A DNA stretch of 6,967 nucleotides from Mollicutes bacterium (GTDB lineage: Bacteria; Bacillota_I; Bacilli_A; Izemoplasmatales; Izemoplasmataceae), in contig PWHD01000068.1 of NCBI GenBank assembly GCA_003555335.1, positions 1 through 6,967 of the forward strand. The letters are read 5' to 3'. Under the pieces are notes generated by a model, which worked only from the letters and a program-made list of their open reading frames with translations, was not told where the DNA came from and made no database searches. Position 1 is the stretch's first letter. Each line of letters opens with the position of its first letter. Below are positions 1 through 6,212 of the stretch, in pieces. The translations under genes were made by a program, and so were the position numbers.

Positions 1-1430
1 ATATTATTTTTCACATATCTATACAAAAGCCTGACACCGGCTCCGGTTGCACCTTTTCCCAGGTAGGATTCTTTTTGATCCAGGTGAGCAATACCGGCAA
101 TATCAAGGTGAATCCATGGGTAATTGACAAAACGTTTAAGGAATTTTCCGGCTGTTATGGCTCCTGCATTATTGCTTTTGCCGATATTACGGATATCTGC
201 TATATCTGATTCGATTTCTTTATCGTATTCATCCCAGAAAGGCAGCTCGGCTATTCTTTCATATACTTCCATACCGGCTTCTTTTAACTCGTTCATTTGT
301 ATTTCAGCACCATCTTCAACAGCCACAAGGCCGTATTTTCCAACTGCCCTTTGCGCAGAGCCTGTAAGGGTTGCTATATCTATTACTAGTGAAGGATTGA
401 ACTTTGCAGCATAGCATAGTGCATCAGCCATAATAAGGCGTCCTTCTGCATCCGTGTTAAGCACTTCTACTGTCACCTCGTTACTCATAGTTATAATGTC
501 CCCCGGCAATAAAGCATTATTACTTAACTGGTTATCAGTAGCAGGAATAAGGCCTATTACATGTACCGGAAGCTTTGTTTTTGCTATGGCATATATTGCA
601 GCTAAAACTGCGGCTCCACCTGCCATATCCGATTTCATATCTTCCATAGCCGTGGAAGGTTTTAAGCTTAGCCCACCGGTATCATACATTATGCCTTTAC
701 CCACAAGTATTATAGGTTTTTGATTTTTACAATTTTCAGGCTGCCATTCAAGTTGGGTAAATGTTGGCTCATTTTGACTTCCCTTGTTAACAGCTAAAAT
801 GCCTGCCATATTAAATGAAGCAATTTGCTCCTTGCTTAAAATTGTGGTCTTTACCCCAAGAGGACTGCAAAGTTCACTTGCTTTTTTTGCAAAATCTGTG
901 GCATTTAGTTCGGGTAAAGGTGTGTTTACCATATCACGGCAATGATAAACAGCTTCTGTGATCGCCTTAAGCTCATTCAGATCATTATTGGTAAAACTTC
1001 CGGATAGTATCCTAACAGTTGTTGGCAGAATGGGTTTTTTATCTGTTTTATAGTCTTGAAATTTATATCTGCTCAAAATTAAGCCTTCAGCAAGAGCTGT
1101 TATTGTGCTTGAATCAGTTTTTATGCCATATAACGTTACGGATTTTTGCTTATTACGATTTAAAAATCCGGCAACTTTATCGCCTTCTTTTCTCAAAAAT
1201 TCATGTGTTTTATAAATTGAGCTTTCAAGCTTTAAAAATATAATAACCTGGTAGTGCGTGAGGCGGTTGAAAGAGAAATGATATTTTTTTTCATTATTAA
1301 TTTTTTCTAAAATAAAATTCTCTTCTTCCTTAGATATTTGACACTCCGATAGCAACGCCTTATCTTCTATAAGGTTTATTATGGTTTCTTTCCCGGGTAT
1401 TTTGTCTGTTAGTTGTATTTCAAAGTTCAT
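1..1430 (-). CDS. pepA: Leucyl aminopeptidase (peptidase family M17), C-terminus cut by window edge
   Basis: This gene encodes a cytoplasmic two-metal aminopeptidase that removes N-terminal residues from peptides during protein turnover. I translated the minus strand from the ATG at 1430 and read 476 codons without a stop to the left edge. The M17 active site is complete. The first metal-site block, GKGIMYDTGG at 244-253, supplies K245 and D250. Catalytic K257 follows in SLKPS, and D268 lies in SDMAGG. The signature NTDAEGR supplies D327, E329 and R331. The spacing of these residues matches E. coli PepA (K270, D275, K282, D293, D352, E354, R356). Residues 1 to about 160 form the poorly conserved N-terminal domain and the rest is the catalytic domain. 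E. coli PepA is 503 aa, so only a few residues are probably missing. The start is well fixed: an in-frame TAA lies 48 nt upstream (1479-1481) with no other ATG between. No signal peptide is visible. The gene is divergent from the SusD-like gene at 1611 and is probably unrelated to it in function. Confidence 0.96.
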   Translation of the reverse strand, partial: MNFEIQLTDKIPGKETIINLIEDKALLSECQISKEEENFILEKINNEKKYHFSFNRLTHYQVIIFLKLESSIYKTHEFLRKEGDKVAGFLNRNKQKSVTLYGIKTDSSTITALAEGLILSRYKFQDYKTDKKPILPTTVRILSGSFTNNDLNELKAITEAVYHCRDMVNTPLPELNATDFAKKASELCSPLGVKTTILSKEQIASFNMAGILAVNKGSQNEPTFTQLEWQPENCKNQKPIILVGKGIMYDTGGLSLKPSTAMEDMKSDMAGGAAVLAAIYAIAKTKLPVHVIGLIPATDNQLSNNALLPGDIITMSNEVTVEVLNTDAEGRLIMADALCYAAKFNPSLVIDIATLTGSAQRAVGKYGLVAVEDGAEIQMNELKEAGMEVYERIAELPFWDEYDKEIESDIADIRNIGKSNNAGAITAGKFLKRFVNYPWIHLDIAGIAHLDQKESYLGKGATGAGVRLLYRYVKNN

Positions 1431-1448
1431 ATAATTAATTTTTAGCCT

Positions 1449-1456
1449 CAAAGTTA
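1449..1456 (-). promoter_or_regulatory. Possible -7 box for the aminopeptidase gene
   Basis: On the minus strand this reads TAACTTTG, an exact match to the Bacteroidota -7 consensus TAnnTTTG. It lies 18 bp upstream of the aminopeptidase ATG, which would give a 5' leader of only about 10-15 nt. I see no TTG-type -33 element at the expected distance on this strand (about 1475-1480), so the assignment is weak. An AT-rich motif this short can also occur by chance. Confidence 0.3.
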
Positions 1457-1515
1457 AGAATAATTGACTGAAATTGAGTTAAAATATCATGAAGGAAGTG
1501 TTTCTATAAAATAAA

Positions 1516-1548
1516 TTGCTACAAATCAGATTAAATCATGTAATTTTG
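1516..1548 (+). promoter_or_regulatory. Predicted Bacteroidota-type promoter for the SusD-like_2 gene
   Basis: A -7 box TAATTTTGT at 1541-1549 matches the Bacteroidota consensus TAnnTTTGY. A TTG at 1516-1518 could serve as the -33 element, with 22 nt between the two, slightly longer than the usual spacing of about 19-21. Transcription would start near 1553-1556, giving an AT-rich leader of about 55 nt before the ATG at 1611. The rest of the 1431-1610 intergenic region shows no other recognisable site and no purine-rich Shine-Dalgarno sequence. Confidence 0.45.
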
Positions 1549-1610
1549 TGGTAGAACAAAAGATTACGCTTAAATATAGAAGAATTATATAATTTTTAAA
1601 ACAAAAATGT

Positions 1611-2969
1611 ATGAAAAGTTTAATTAAAAAGACAGCCATTATTTTATTATGTTTTCCAATATTTTTTGCAGCGTGTGATGTTTTTGACGATGCAGATTCG
1701 CCCACGATGGAAAGCGAGCTGGAACGAACGTTGCCTTATAGTCAGTACCTTATCTCTTATTGGACAGGTACTGATAATGCACGTTTTGCTGTGCAATGGA
1801 TGCAACAGCTTGGTGGTGTAGGGGGCGTTCACAATAATGTTGATGAATATATTTTACAGCCGGATTATCTTGATACTGTTTGGGATTTATATTATGACTA
1901 TATTTTTAATAACCTATTTACAGTTAAACAATATGCCGAAGAATCAGATTCCAGGGCTTACCGGGGTATTGCCAATATACTTATGGCCTACAGCCTTGGC
2001 ATGATGACCGATTCTTGGGGTGAAATTCCTTATGAGCGAGCTTTTTCAGTTACTCCTACCTACGATGAACAAAAAGAAATAATTTTTGAAATGCTGGATT
2101 TGCTTGACAAAGCGATTGAGGACTTTTCCATGGCAGATGAAGCTGAGGGTTATAGACCAGGTGCAGAGGAAGACCCTATATATGAAGGCAATTTGGATAA
2201 ATGGAAAAGGGCTGCAAACGTCATTAAATTAAGATATAAGTTACGTATTGCCAATGAATCAGGAAATTATGGTATCTTTTCTGATATAAATTCCAAAGAG
2301 CTTTTTACGGGTAATCACGATGATATGTTATATCACTTTGAAGGTGAAGGCAATGCCAATCCTCATTATTATTTTGCTAAAGAGTTTGATAATACGAGAA
2401 TGGGCAAACATCTTATTGACTTACTAAAAGAAAATGATGACCCAAGGTTACCTGTATATGCCAAATTGAATATTAATAATGAGTATGTAGGTACAGCTCC
2501 GGGTGAAGGGTTGTCTTCGGCATCCAAAGTTGGATCGGATATTGCCTCAGAGAAAACGCCGGTTCGGCTTATATCATATACCGAGCAAAAATTTATAGAG
2601 GCTGAAGTATATAATAGATTGGGTCAGCAGTCATCTGCTGATTTAGCTTATGAGGAGGCGGTTAAGTCTTCTCTATCGTATTATGGTGTATCTGATCCGG
2701 AGTGGGAAGAAGAACATGCTTCTGTAGAGGACGTAACACTTGAACAGATAATTGAAGCAAAATATGTTGCTTTATTTCTTCAGCAGGAAGTATGGACTGA
2801 TTTTAGAAGGACAGGATACCCTGAATTGGAACCCTATGATGCAGACGACAATGCGAATGCACAGATACCACGCAGATATGTTTATCCTGCATCCCAGGAA
2901 ATTGGTAATCCTTCAAATGTGCCTGAAGATGTTGATATTTATACCAGGGTTTGGTGGGATGTGGAGTAG
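1611..2969 (+). CDS. SusD/RagB-type nutrient-binding outer-membrane lipoprotein (SusD-like_2 subfamily), no adjacent SusC
   Basis: This is probably a surface-exposed, helical TPR-type lipoprotein that captures a nutrient and passes it to a TonB-dependent SusC barrel. The N-terminus is a lipoprotein signal: basic KSLIKK, a hydrophobic core, then FAAC with lipidated C22 followed by acidic residues. The subfamily is recognised from WGEIPY at 136-141 after the helix ANILMAYSLGMMTDS, from DDPRLPVY at 276-283, and from the helix SYTEQKFIEAEVYNRLG at 322-338. C-terminal marks are ALFLQQEVWTDFRRTGYP at 387-404, IPRR at 419-422, and the ending RVWWD at 446-450. These fit Pfam SusD-like_2 (PF12771) rather than the SusD/RagB type encoded at 4686-6191. 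At 452 aa it is a little shorter than many relatives, but both ends look intact. The start is supported by the signal peptide and by an in-frame TAA at 1590-1592. Such genes normally follow a susC, yet here the upstream neighbour is a divergent aminopeptidase, so it is an orphan. The substrate is unknown. Confidence 0.92.
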   Translation: MKSLIKKTAIILLCFPIFFAACDVFDDADSPTMESELERTLPYSQYLISYWTGTDNARFAVQWMQQLGGVGGVHNNVDEYILQPDYLDTVWDLYYDYIFNNLFTVKQYAEESDSRAYRGIANILMAYSLGMMTDSWGEIPYERAFSVTPTYDEQKEIIFEMLDLLDKAIEDFSMADEAEGYRPGAEEDPIYEGNLDKWKRAANVIKLRYKLRIANESGNYGIFSDINSKELFTGNHDDMLYHFEGEGNANPHYYFAKEFDNTRMGKHLIDLLKENDDPRLPVYAKLNINNEYVGTAPGEGLSSASKVGSDIASEKTPVRLISYTEQKFIEAEVYNRLGQQSSADLAYEEAVKSSLSYYGVSDPEWEEEHASVEDVTLEQIIEAKYVALFLQQEVWTDFRRTGYPELEPYDADDNANAQIPRRYVYPASQEIGNPSNVPEDVDIYTRVWWDVE

Positions 2970-2977
2970 ATTGATTG

Positions 2978-2997
2978 GTTGAGAGGTTGAGAGGTTG
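2978..2997 (+). repeat. Short tandem repeat GGTTGAGA in the convergent gap
   Basis: Two perfect copies of GGTTGAGA lie at 2978-2985 and 2986-2993, followed by a partial third copy GGTTG. They fill most of the 30 bp between the stop of the SusD-like_2 gene (2967-2969) and the convergent stop of the FISUMP lipoprotein gene (3000-3002). The unit is imperfectly continued to the left (GATTGGTTGAG). No hairpin terminator is visible in this gap, so transcripts from the two sides may overlap. Function is unknown; replication slippage is the simplest origin. Confidence 0.6.
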
Positions 2998-2999
2998 GG

Positions 3000-4316
3000 T
3001 CATTTGTCCTTAACACATCTCACTGACATTCCGCCTACGCGGTAATAATTGCTTATAAAAGCACCATCATCATAAAATAGCAATGCTATTCCAAATATAT
3101 TTTCATGTGAGCTTGACCAGTAATATCCCCTGTTTCCGCGATCATAAACAACTCCTTTGTCATCACGTTTGCCGGCGGAGGGAAGCTTAAGAGGTGAATT
3201 AAAAGCATCATCTTCGTTAGACCAGTTTTCATGTTCCATTGCTGACTCCCACTCGGATTTTGTTGGTACTCTCCACCCTTCAGGGCAAGGGTCAGCATTT
3301 GTGGTATTTTGATTTGAAGTAACCCAACGTGTTGTCCAATCTTTATCACTATTCCAATCAAAAGGGTTACTGTCATTAACAATAAATTTGTTGTTATTTG
3401 GTTGCTCGCGTTGTGGTGCAAGTGTTTTAGTGGTTGGGCTAGTTAAGTATTGGTGATCGTCATCTGCTCTTCCCCATTGAAACAAGTGCCCTAAGCTTTT
3501 TTCGTCATCGGTGGCTGTTGCCACTCGTGAGGCTCCCAGGTTGCGATCCAGCCAGCATTTGCCATCATATACAACAATCCCATAACCGGCTGGATTATTA
3601 ATACCTGTGCAAGCATCTTCTGATTTTGTTTCAAATTCTACTTGCTCTCCAAATGATATTCCTGAATCGTTTTTGGCATATGCCTTTACATGATAAATAG
3701 TTTCTGCTTCTAGTCCTTCAAGGGCAGCATGAAATTCTCCCCATCCCTTACCAATAGTAAGCCGATTGCCATTACCTTCAGGATTGGGGTTATTTGCCCA
3801 AAATATTCCGCGCTCAGTTACTTCAGTACTACCATGTGAAGTAACTTTACCGCCAACCACTGCTGAGGCTGAAGTAATATTATTTACAGCGTATGTTTGC
3901 ACAGATGGTAGTTCTGATGAAGGAAAGGTGGTAAACTCCACTTGCTTACCATATGAAGTACCTTTTGTGTTGCCGGCATAAGCACGTAAATAGTATGAGC
4001 TATTTTCTTCCAGGCCGGTTATTATGCTAACAAAAATATCATCTTTAGTTGTATTATTTATGTAATGGTCTTCTGTTGTTGGATTTTTTGTTTTACTCCA
4101 GCAAATACCCTTTTTAGTTACTTTTGAGCCTCCATCGTTTATAATTATTCCTCCGCTAATAGCTGAGGTAGATGTAATCTCTGTAACTTCTTTGGTATTT
4201 ATTGCAGGCTTTGTAGTATTATCTTCTTTTTTACAATTTGTCAATATTATTGTTATAAATATAATATAAGAAAATTTAAACAGGTAGGTAAGTGCGAGCC
4301 TTAAAAGGTTTTTCAT
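3000..4316 (-). CDS. Lipoprotein with two fibronectin-III-like repeats and a C-terminal FISUMP domain
   Basis: This is a predicted cell-surface lipoprotein of 438 aa. The signal peptide (residues 1-27) ends in ILTNC, giving lipidated C28 followed by KKED. Two homologous beta-sandwich repeats follow. Repeat 1 is about 40-130, with TSTSAISGG, KKGICWS and LRAYAGNTKG. Repeat 2 is about 138-230, with ITSASAVVGG, ERGIFWA and VKAYAKNDSG. Each ends in a near-identical strand (YGKQVEFTT and FGEQVEFET). The C-terminal domain (about 234-438) is FISUMP, the Fibrobacter succinogenes major paralogous domain. It shows CWLDRNLGASR at 254-264, FQWGR at 279-283, CPEGWRVPTKSEWE at 344-357, LPSAGKRD at 378-385, GYYWSSS at 397-403 and a final VRCV. 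C236, C254, C344 and C434 could form two disulfides. FISUMP is associated with surface and adhesion-like proteins, but no enzymatic role is established. An in-frame TAA at 4326-4328 supports the start. The gene lies downstream of the SusCD operon on the same strand, but a terminator intervenes. Confidence 0.9.
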   Translation of the reverse strand: MKNLLRLALTYLFKFSYIIFITIILTNCKKEDNTTKPAINTKEVTEITSTSAISGGIIINDGGSKVTKKGICWSKTKNPTTEDHYINNTTKDDIFVSIITGLEENSSYYLRAYAGNTKGTSYGKQVEFTTFPSSELPSVQTYAVNNITSASAVVGGKVTSHGSTEVTERGIFWANNPNPEGNGNRLTIGKGWGEFHAALEGLEAETIYHVKAYAKNDSGISFGEQVEFETKSEDACTGINNPAGYGIVVYDGKCWLDRNLGASRVATATDDEKSLGHLFQWGRADDDHQYLTSPTTKTLAPQREQPNNNKFIVNDSNPFDWNSDKDWTTRWVTSNQNTTNADPCPEGWRVPTKSEWESAMEHENWSNEDDAFNSPLKLPSAGKRDDKGVVYDRGNRGYYWSSSHENIFGIALLFYDDGAFISNYYRVGGMSVRCVKDK

Positions 4317-4623
4317 CTGAATATTTTATAGTTATTAAATTGATTAACAATGATTTGCATCCTTGCATATTTGAACTTCATTAATTCTATTCCAATGGAA
4401 CCCTCATGTTTTATTGTTCCCTTCGGTCACGAGATCGCTTCGCTAAGTTCATTATCTTTTGTGAATGTTTAATTAATGAGGGTTTCATGGTTGACGTCCC
4501 TCGTAATCATGTTTATGTTTCTTTGGACAATAATGGTTTATTTAATAATATATATAACTACAACAATGATGATATGTTGTACAAGTTTAGTAATTGTTTT
4601 TGCTTTTTTGGATTGTGGCAGGT
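4317..4623. other. AT-rich intergenic stretch without a convincing gene
   Basis: This non-coding stretch separates the start of the FISUMP lipoprotein gene from the terminator of the SusCD operon. It holds the long inverted repeat listed at 4397-4486 and a small hairpin, TACAACA at 4559-4565 pairing with TGTTGTA at 4575-4581. I found no exact TAnnTTTG box on the minus strand ahead of the FISUMP gene, so its promoter is unlocated. A plus-strand reading frame crosses the region but matches no protein family I recognise and runs through the terminator hairpin, so I do not call it a gene. No tRNA-like or riboswitch-like structure is recognised. Confidence 0.6.
4397..4486. repeat. Long-loop inverted repeat flanking a GC-richer island
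   Basis: The left arm GGAACCCTCAT (4397-4407) can pair with ATGAGGGTTTC (4476-4486) over 11 positions, nine of them an unbroken Watson-Crick run plus one G-U pair. The 68-nt loop contains a distinctly GC-richer core at about 4419-4445 (CTTCGGTCACGAGATCGCTT and onward) in an otherwise very AT-rich background. It sits about 80-170 nt upstream of the FISUMP gene start on the minus strand. It could be a structured leader, a small non-coding RNA, or the relic of a small palindromic or miniature mobile element. No target-site duplication is evident. Confidence 0.45.
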
Positions 4624-4663
4624 AAAAAAACAGGGTTTCAAAAAATTGAAACCCTGTTTTTTT
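4624..4663 (-). terminator. Perfect hairpin terminator downstream of the SusCD operon
   Basis: The core stem CAGGGTTTCAA (4631-4641) pairs perfectly with TTGAAACCCTG (4646-4656) around a four-base A loop. An A7 tract (4624-4630) and a T9 tract (4657-4665) extend it to 18-bp arms. On the minus strand the hairpin is followed by seven T residues, and it begins about 20 nt after the susD stop codon (4686-4688), the position expected of an intrinsic terminator for that operon. Because it is symmetrical it could also stop plus-strand transcripts. Confidence 0.88.
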
Positions 4664-4685
4664 TTATAGAATAATAATCCTTTTA

Positions 4686-6191
4686 TTATGGATTCTGATC
4701 ATCTCCTGTAATTGCCTCGTTTGCATCAATCTCATCTTGTGGTATTCTAAACAGCCAATCATCTTCACCGGCATCTAATTCAACAATATTAGCCATACCG
4801 CCATCGTGATAACCATAGTCATCTCCCGTGATTCTATTAAGGGCTGTACCGGTACGTTGCAGGTCGAAGAAGCGGAATCCTTCGCCCCAAAGTTCAATAC
4901 GACGGTGGAACATGATCTCGTCAATAAGATCACCTTCAGGTCCGCCATAATTTGGGTCTCTGGACTGCATATATTCAGTAAGCGTTTGTTCAGCATTTGC
5001 TTCATCGCCGCCTCTTGCTAAAGCTTCTGCTTTAATAAGGTACATTTCAGCAAGCCTCATAAGTGGTAAATCAGATGCCCACGAACCTTCCTCCGGAGTC
5101 AAAAACTTAGAGTTATTGTAGGGAATGAAATGATCATCGTCCTCAACTGCATCAGCCGGGTCAATCCACCAGTTTTTTCTCCCATCAGAATCTGCCATGT
5201 TCTCATAAAGTTCTGCGTTGAGTAATACCTGGCCACCTAATTGAGCATAGGTCATAAAACGTGCGTCCATGTGGCTCATAAATGATGCAAAACCTGGTGC
5301 ATGTTCAGCAGTGAGTATCACGCCCCATATCCACTCATCGGCTACACTACTCACAAGCAGGTGTGCGTCTTCGGCAAAGTCTCCAGGAGTAAATAAACTT
5401 TCTCCTGATCCGGCGTTAATAGCTTCATCAGCATAGTGTGCCGCATCATCGTAATTTTCCATTGCCAAAGCAGTCCTTGCATATAAACCATGAGCTACAG
5501 TGAGGTTAATGTGCGATATGTGTTGTTTATGATATGGATCCGGTGAATTATTAAATAACTCAACTGCTGCTTCCAGATCTTCAACGATAAAATTGTAAAC
5601 TTCACCAACACTTGATCTTGGATTACCTTCCTGTGTAGGCTCCCTGTAGATCGGAATGCCGGGATTGTCATCTCCAAGGCGATATGCATGTGCATATCTC
5701 TGAACAAGCCAGTAATAAGACAAGGCACGTAAAGCCCTTGCCTGGCCTTTAACATGGTCAATCTCAGCCTGGGTTGCATCGTCTATATCGTCAGCATATA
5801 GTAGGATGATATTCGCCTGGTTGGCAATATTATAGAAAAATTCCCAACGTCCGGTTGGAATACCAGCATCAGCATCTCTATGGTCTGTCCAGTTATAAAC
5901 GCCTGTGTACCAGCCGTAACCACGGTCAATCCTGATCATATCTTCACCTAAAAGGTCATTGTCAAGGACATTACCAAAATAACCTGCACCGTGGTGGCCT
6001 AAGCCATCACCATCAAATGCATATATAGTGCGGTATATCCCATTTAGTGCTAGTTCTGCACCATCGAACGAGTCAAACATCACATCAGCAGACAAAGCAT
6101 CTGTAGGCGAAGTTTCGAGGAAGTCTTCCTCACAACTACTCAGAATCAGGCTGAGCATTACAAAACTTAATAATATATTTCTAATTTTCAT
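4686..6191 (-). CDS. SusD/RagB family nutrient-uptake outer-membrane lipoprotein
   Basis: This is the substrate-binding lid protein of the SusC/SusD pair, anchored on the outer leaflet of the outer membrane. It is 501 aa, a usual family length. The signal peptide ends in LILSSC, giving lipidated C20 followed by EEDFLETSPTD, a typical SusD opening. The N-terminal SusD-like domain spans about 21-220, with ALNGIYRTIY at 48-57, NQANIIL at 124-130 and the helix GQARALRALSYYWLVQRYA at 149-167. The C-terminal domain spans about 290-501, with LPLMRLAEMYLIKAEALARGG at 375-395, the RRIELWGEGFRFFDLQRTG helix at 430-448, and FRIPQDEID at 481-489 near the end. The protein is very acidic, with runs such as VEDDDHF (349-355), LDAGEDDW (472-479) and a final GDDQNP. 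The start is fixed by the signal peptide and by an in-frame TAA at 6204-6206. It lies 21 bp after susC, so the two are co-transcribed. The substrate is not evident. Confidence 0.97.
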   Translation of the reverse strand: MKIRNILLSFVMLSLILSSCEEDFLETSPTDALSADVMFDSFDGAELALNGIYRTIYAFDGDGLGHHGAGYFGNVLDNDLLGEDMIRIDRGYGWYTGVYNWTDHRDADAGIPTGRWEFFYNIANQANIILLYADDIDDATQAEIDHVKGQARALRALSYYWLVQRYAHAYRLGDDNPGIPIYREPTQEGNPRSSVGEVYNFIVEDLEAAVELFNNSPDPYHKQHISHINLTVAHGLYARTALAMENYDDAAHYADEAINAGSGESLFTPGDFAEDAHLLVSSVADEWIWGVILTAEHAPGFASFMSHMDARFMTYAQLGGQVLLNAELYENMADSDGRKNWWIDPADAVEDDDHFIPYNNSKFLTPEEGSWASDLPLMRLAEMYLIKAEALARGGDEANAEQTLTEYMQSRDPNYGGPEGDLIDEIMFHRRIELWGEGFRFFDLQRTGTALNRITGDDYGYHDGGMANIVELDAGEDDWLFRIPQDEIDANEAITGDDQNP

Positions 6192-6212
6192 AAGAGTCTG
6201 TTTTTATGTTTT

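Noticed and set aside
124..1243. Plus-strand reading frames (124-414, 454-723, 1019-1243)
   Set aside because: They lie antisense to the aminopeptidase, whose minus-strand frame carries the complete M17 active site; they are shadows.
3086..3421. Second minus-strand frame inside the FISUMP gene
   Set aside because: The main frame carries conserved FISUMP motifs through the same bases and there is no sign of a frameshift; the alternative frame has no family features.
3000..3620. C-terminal domain as a formylglycine-generating-enzyme or C-type lectin domain
   Set aside because: The CPEGWRVPT and GYYWSSS motifs with a terminal VRCV are diagnostic of FISUMP. A distant fold relationship is possible but cannot be shown from sequence alone.
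4406..4669. Plus-strand reading frame of 87 codons in the intergenic gap
   Set aside because: It runs through the perfect terminator hairpin, resembles no known family, is rich in Asn/Phe/Tyr as expected of AT-rich non-coding DNA, and overlaps the inverted repeat.
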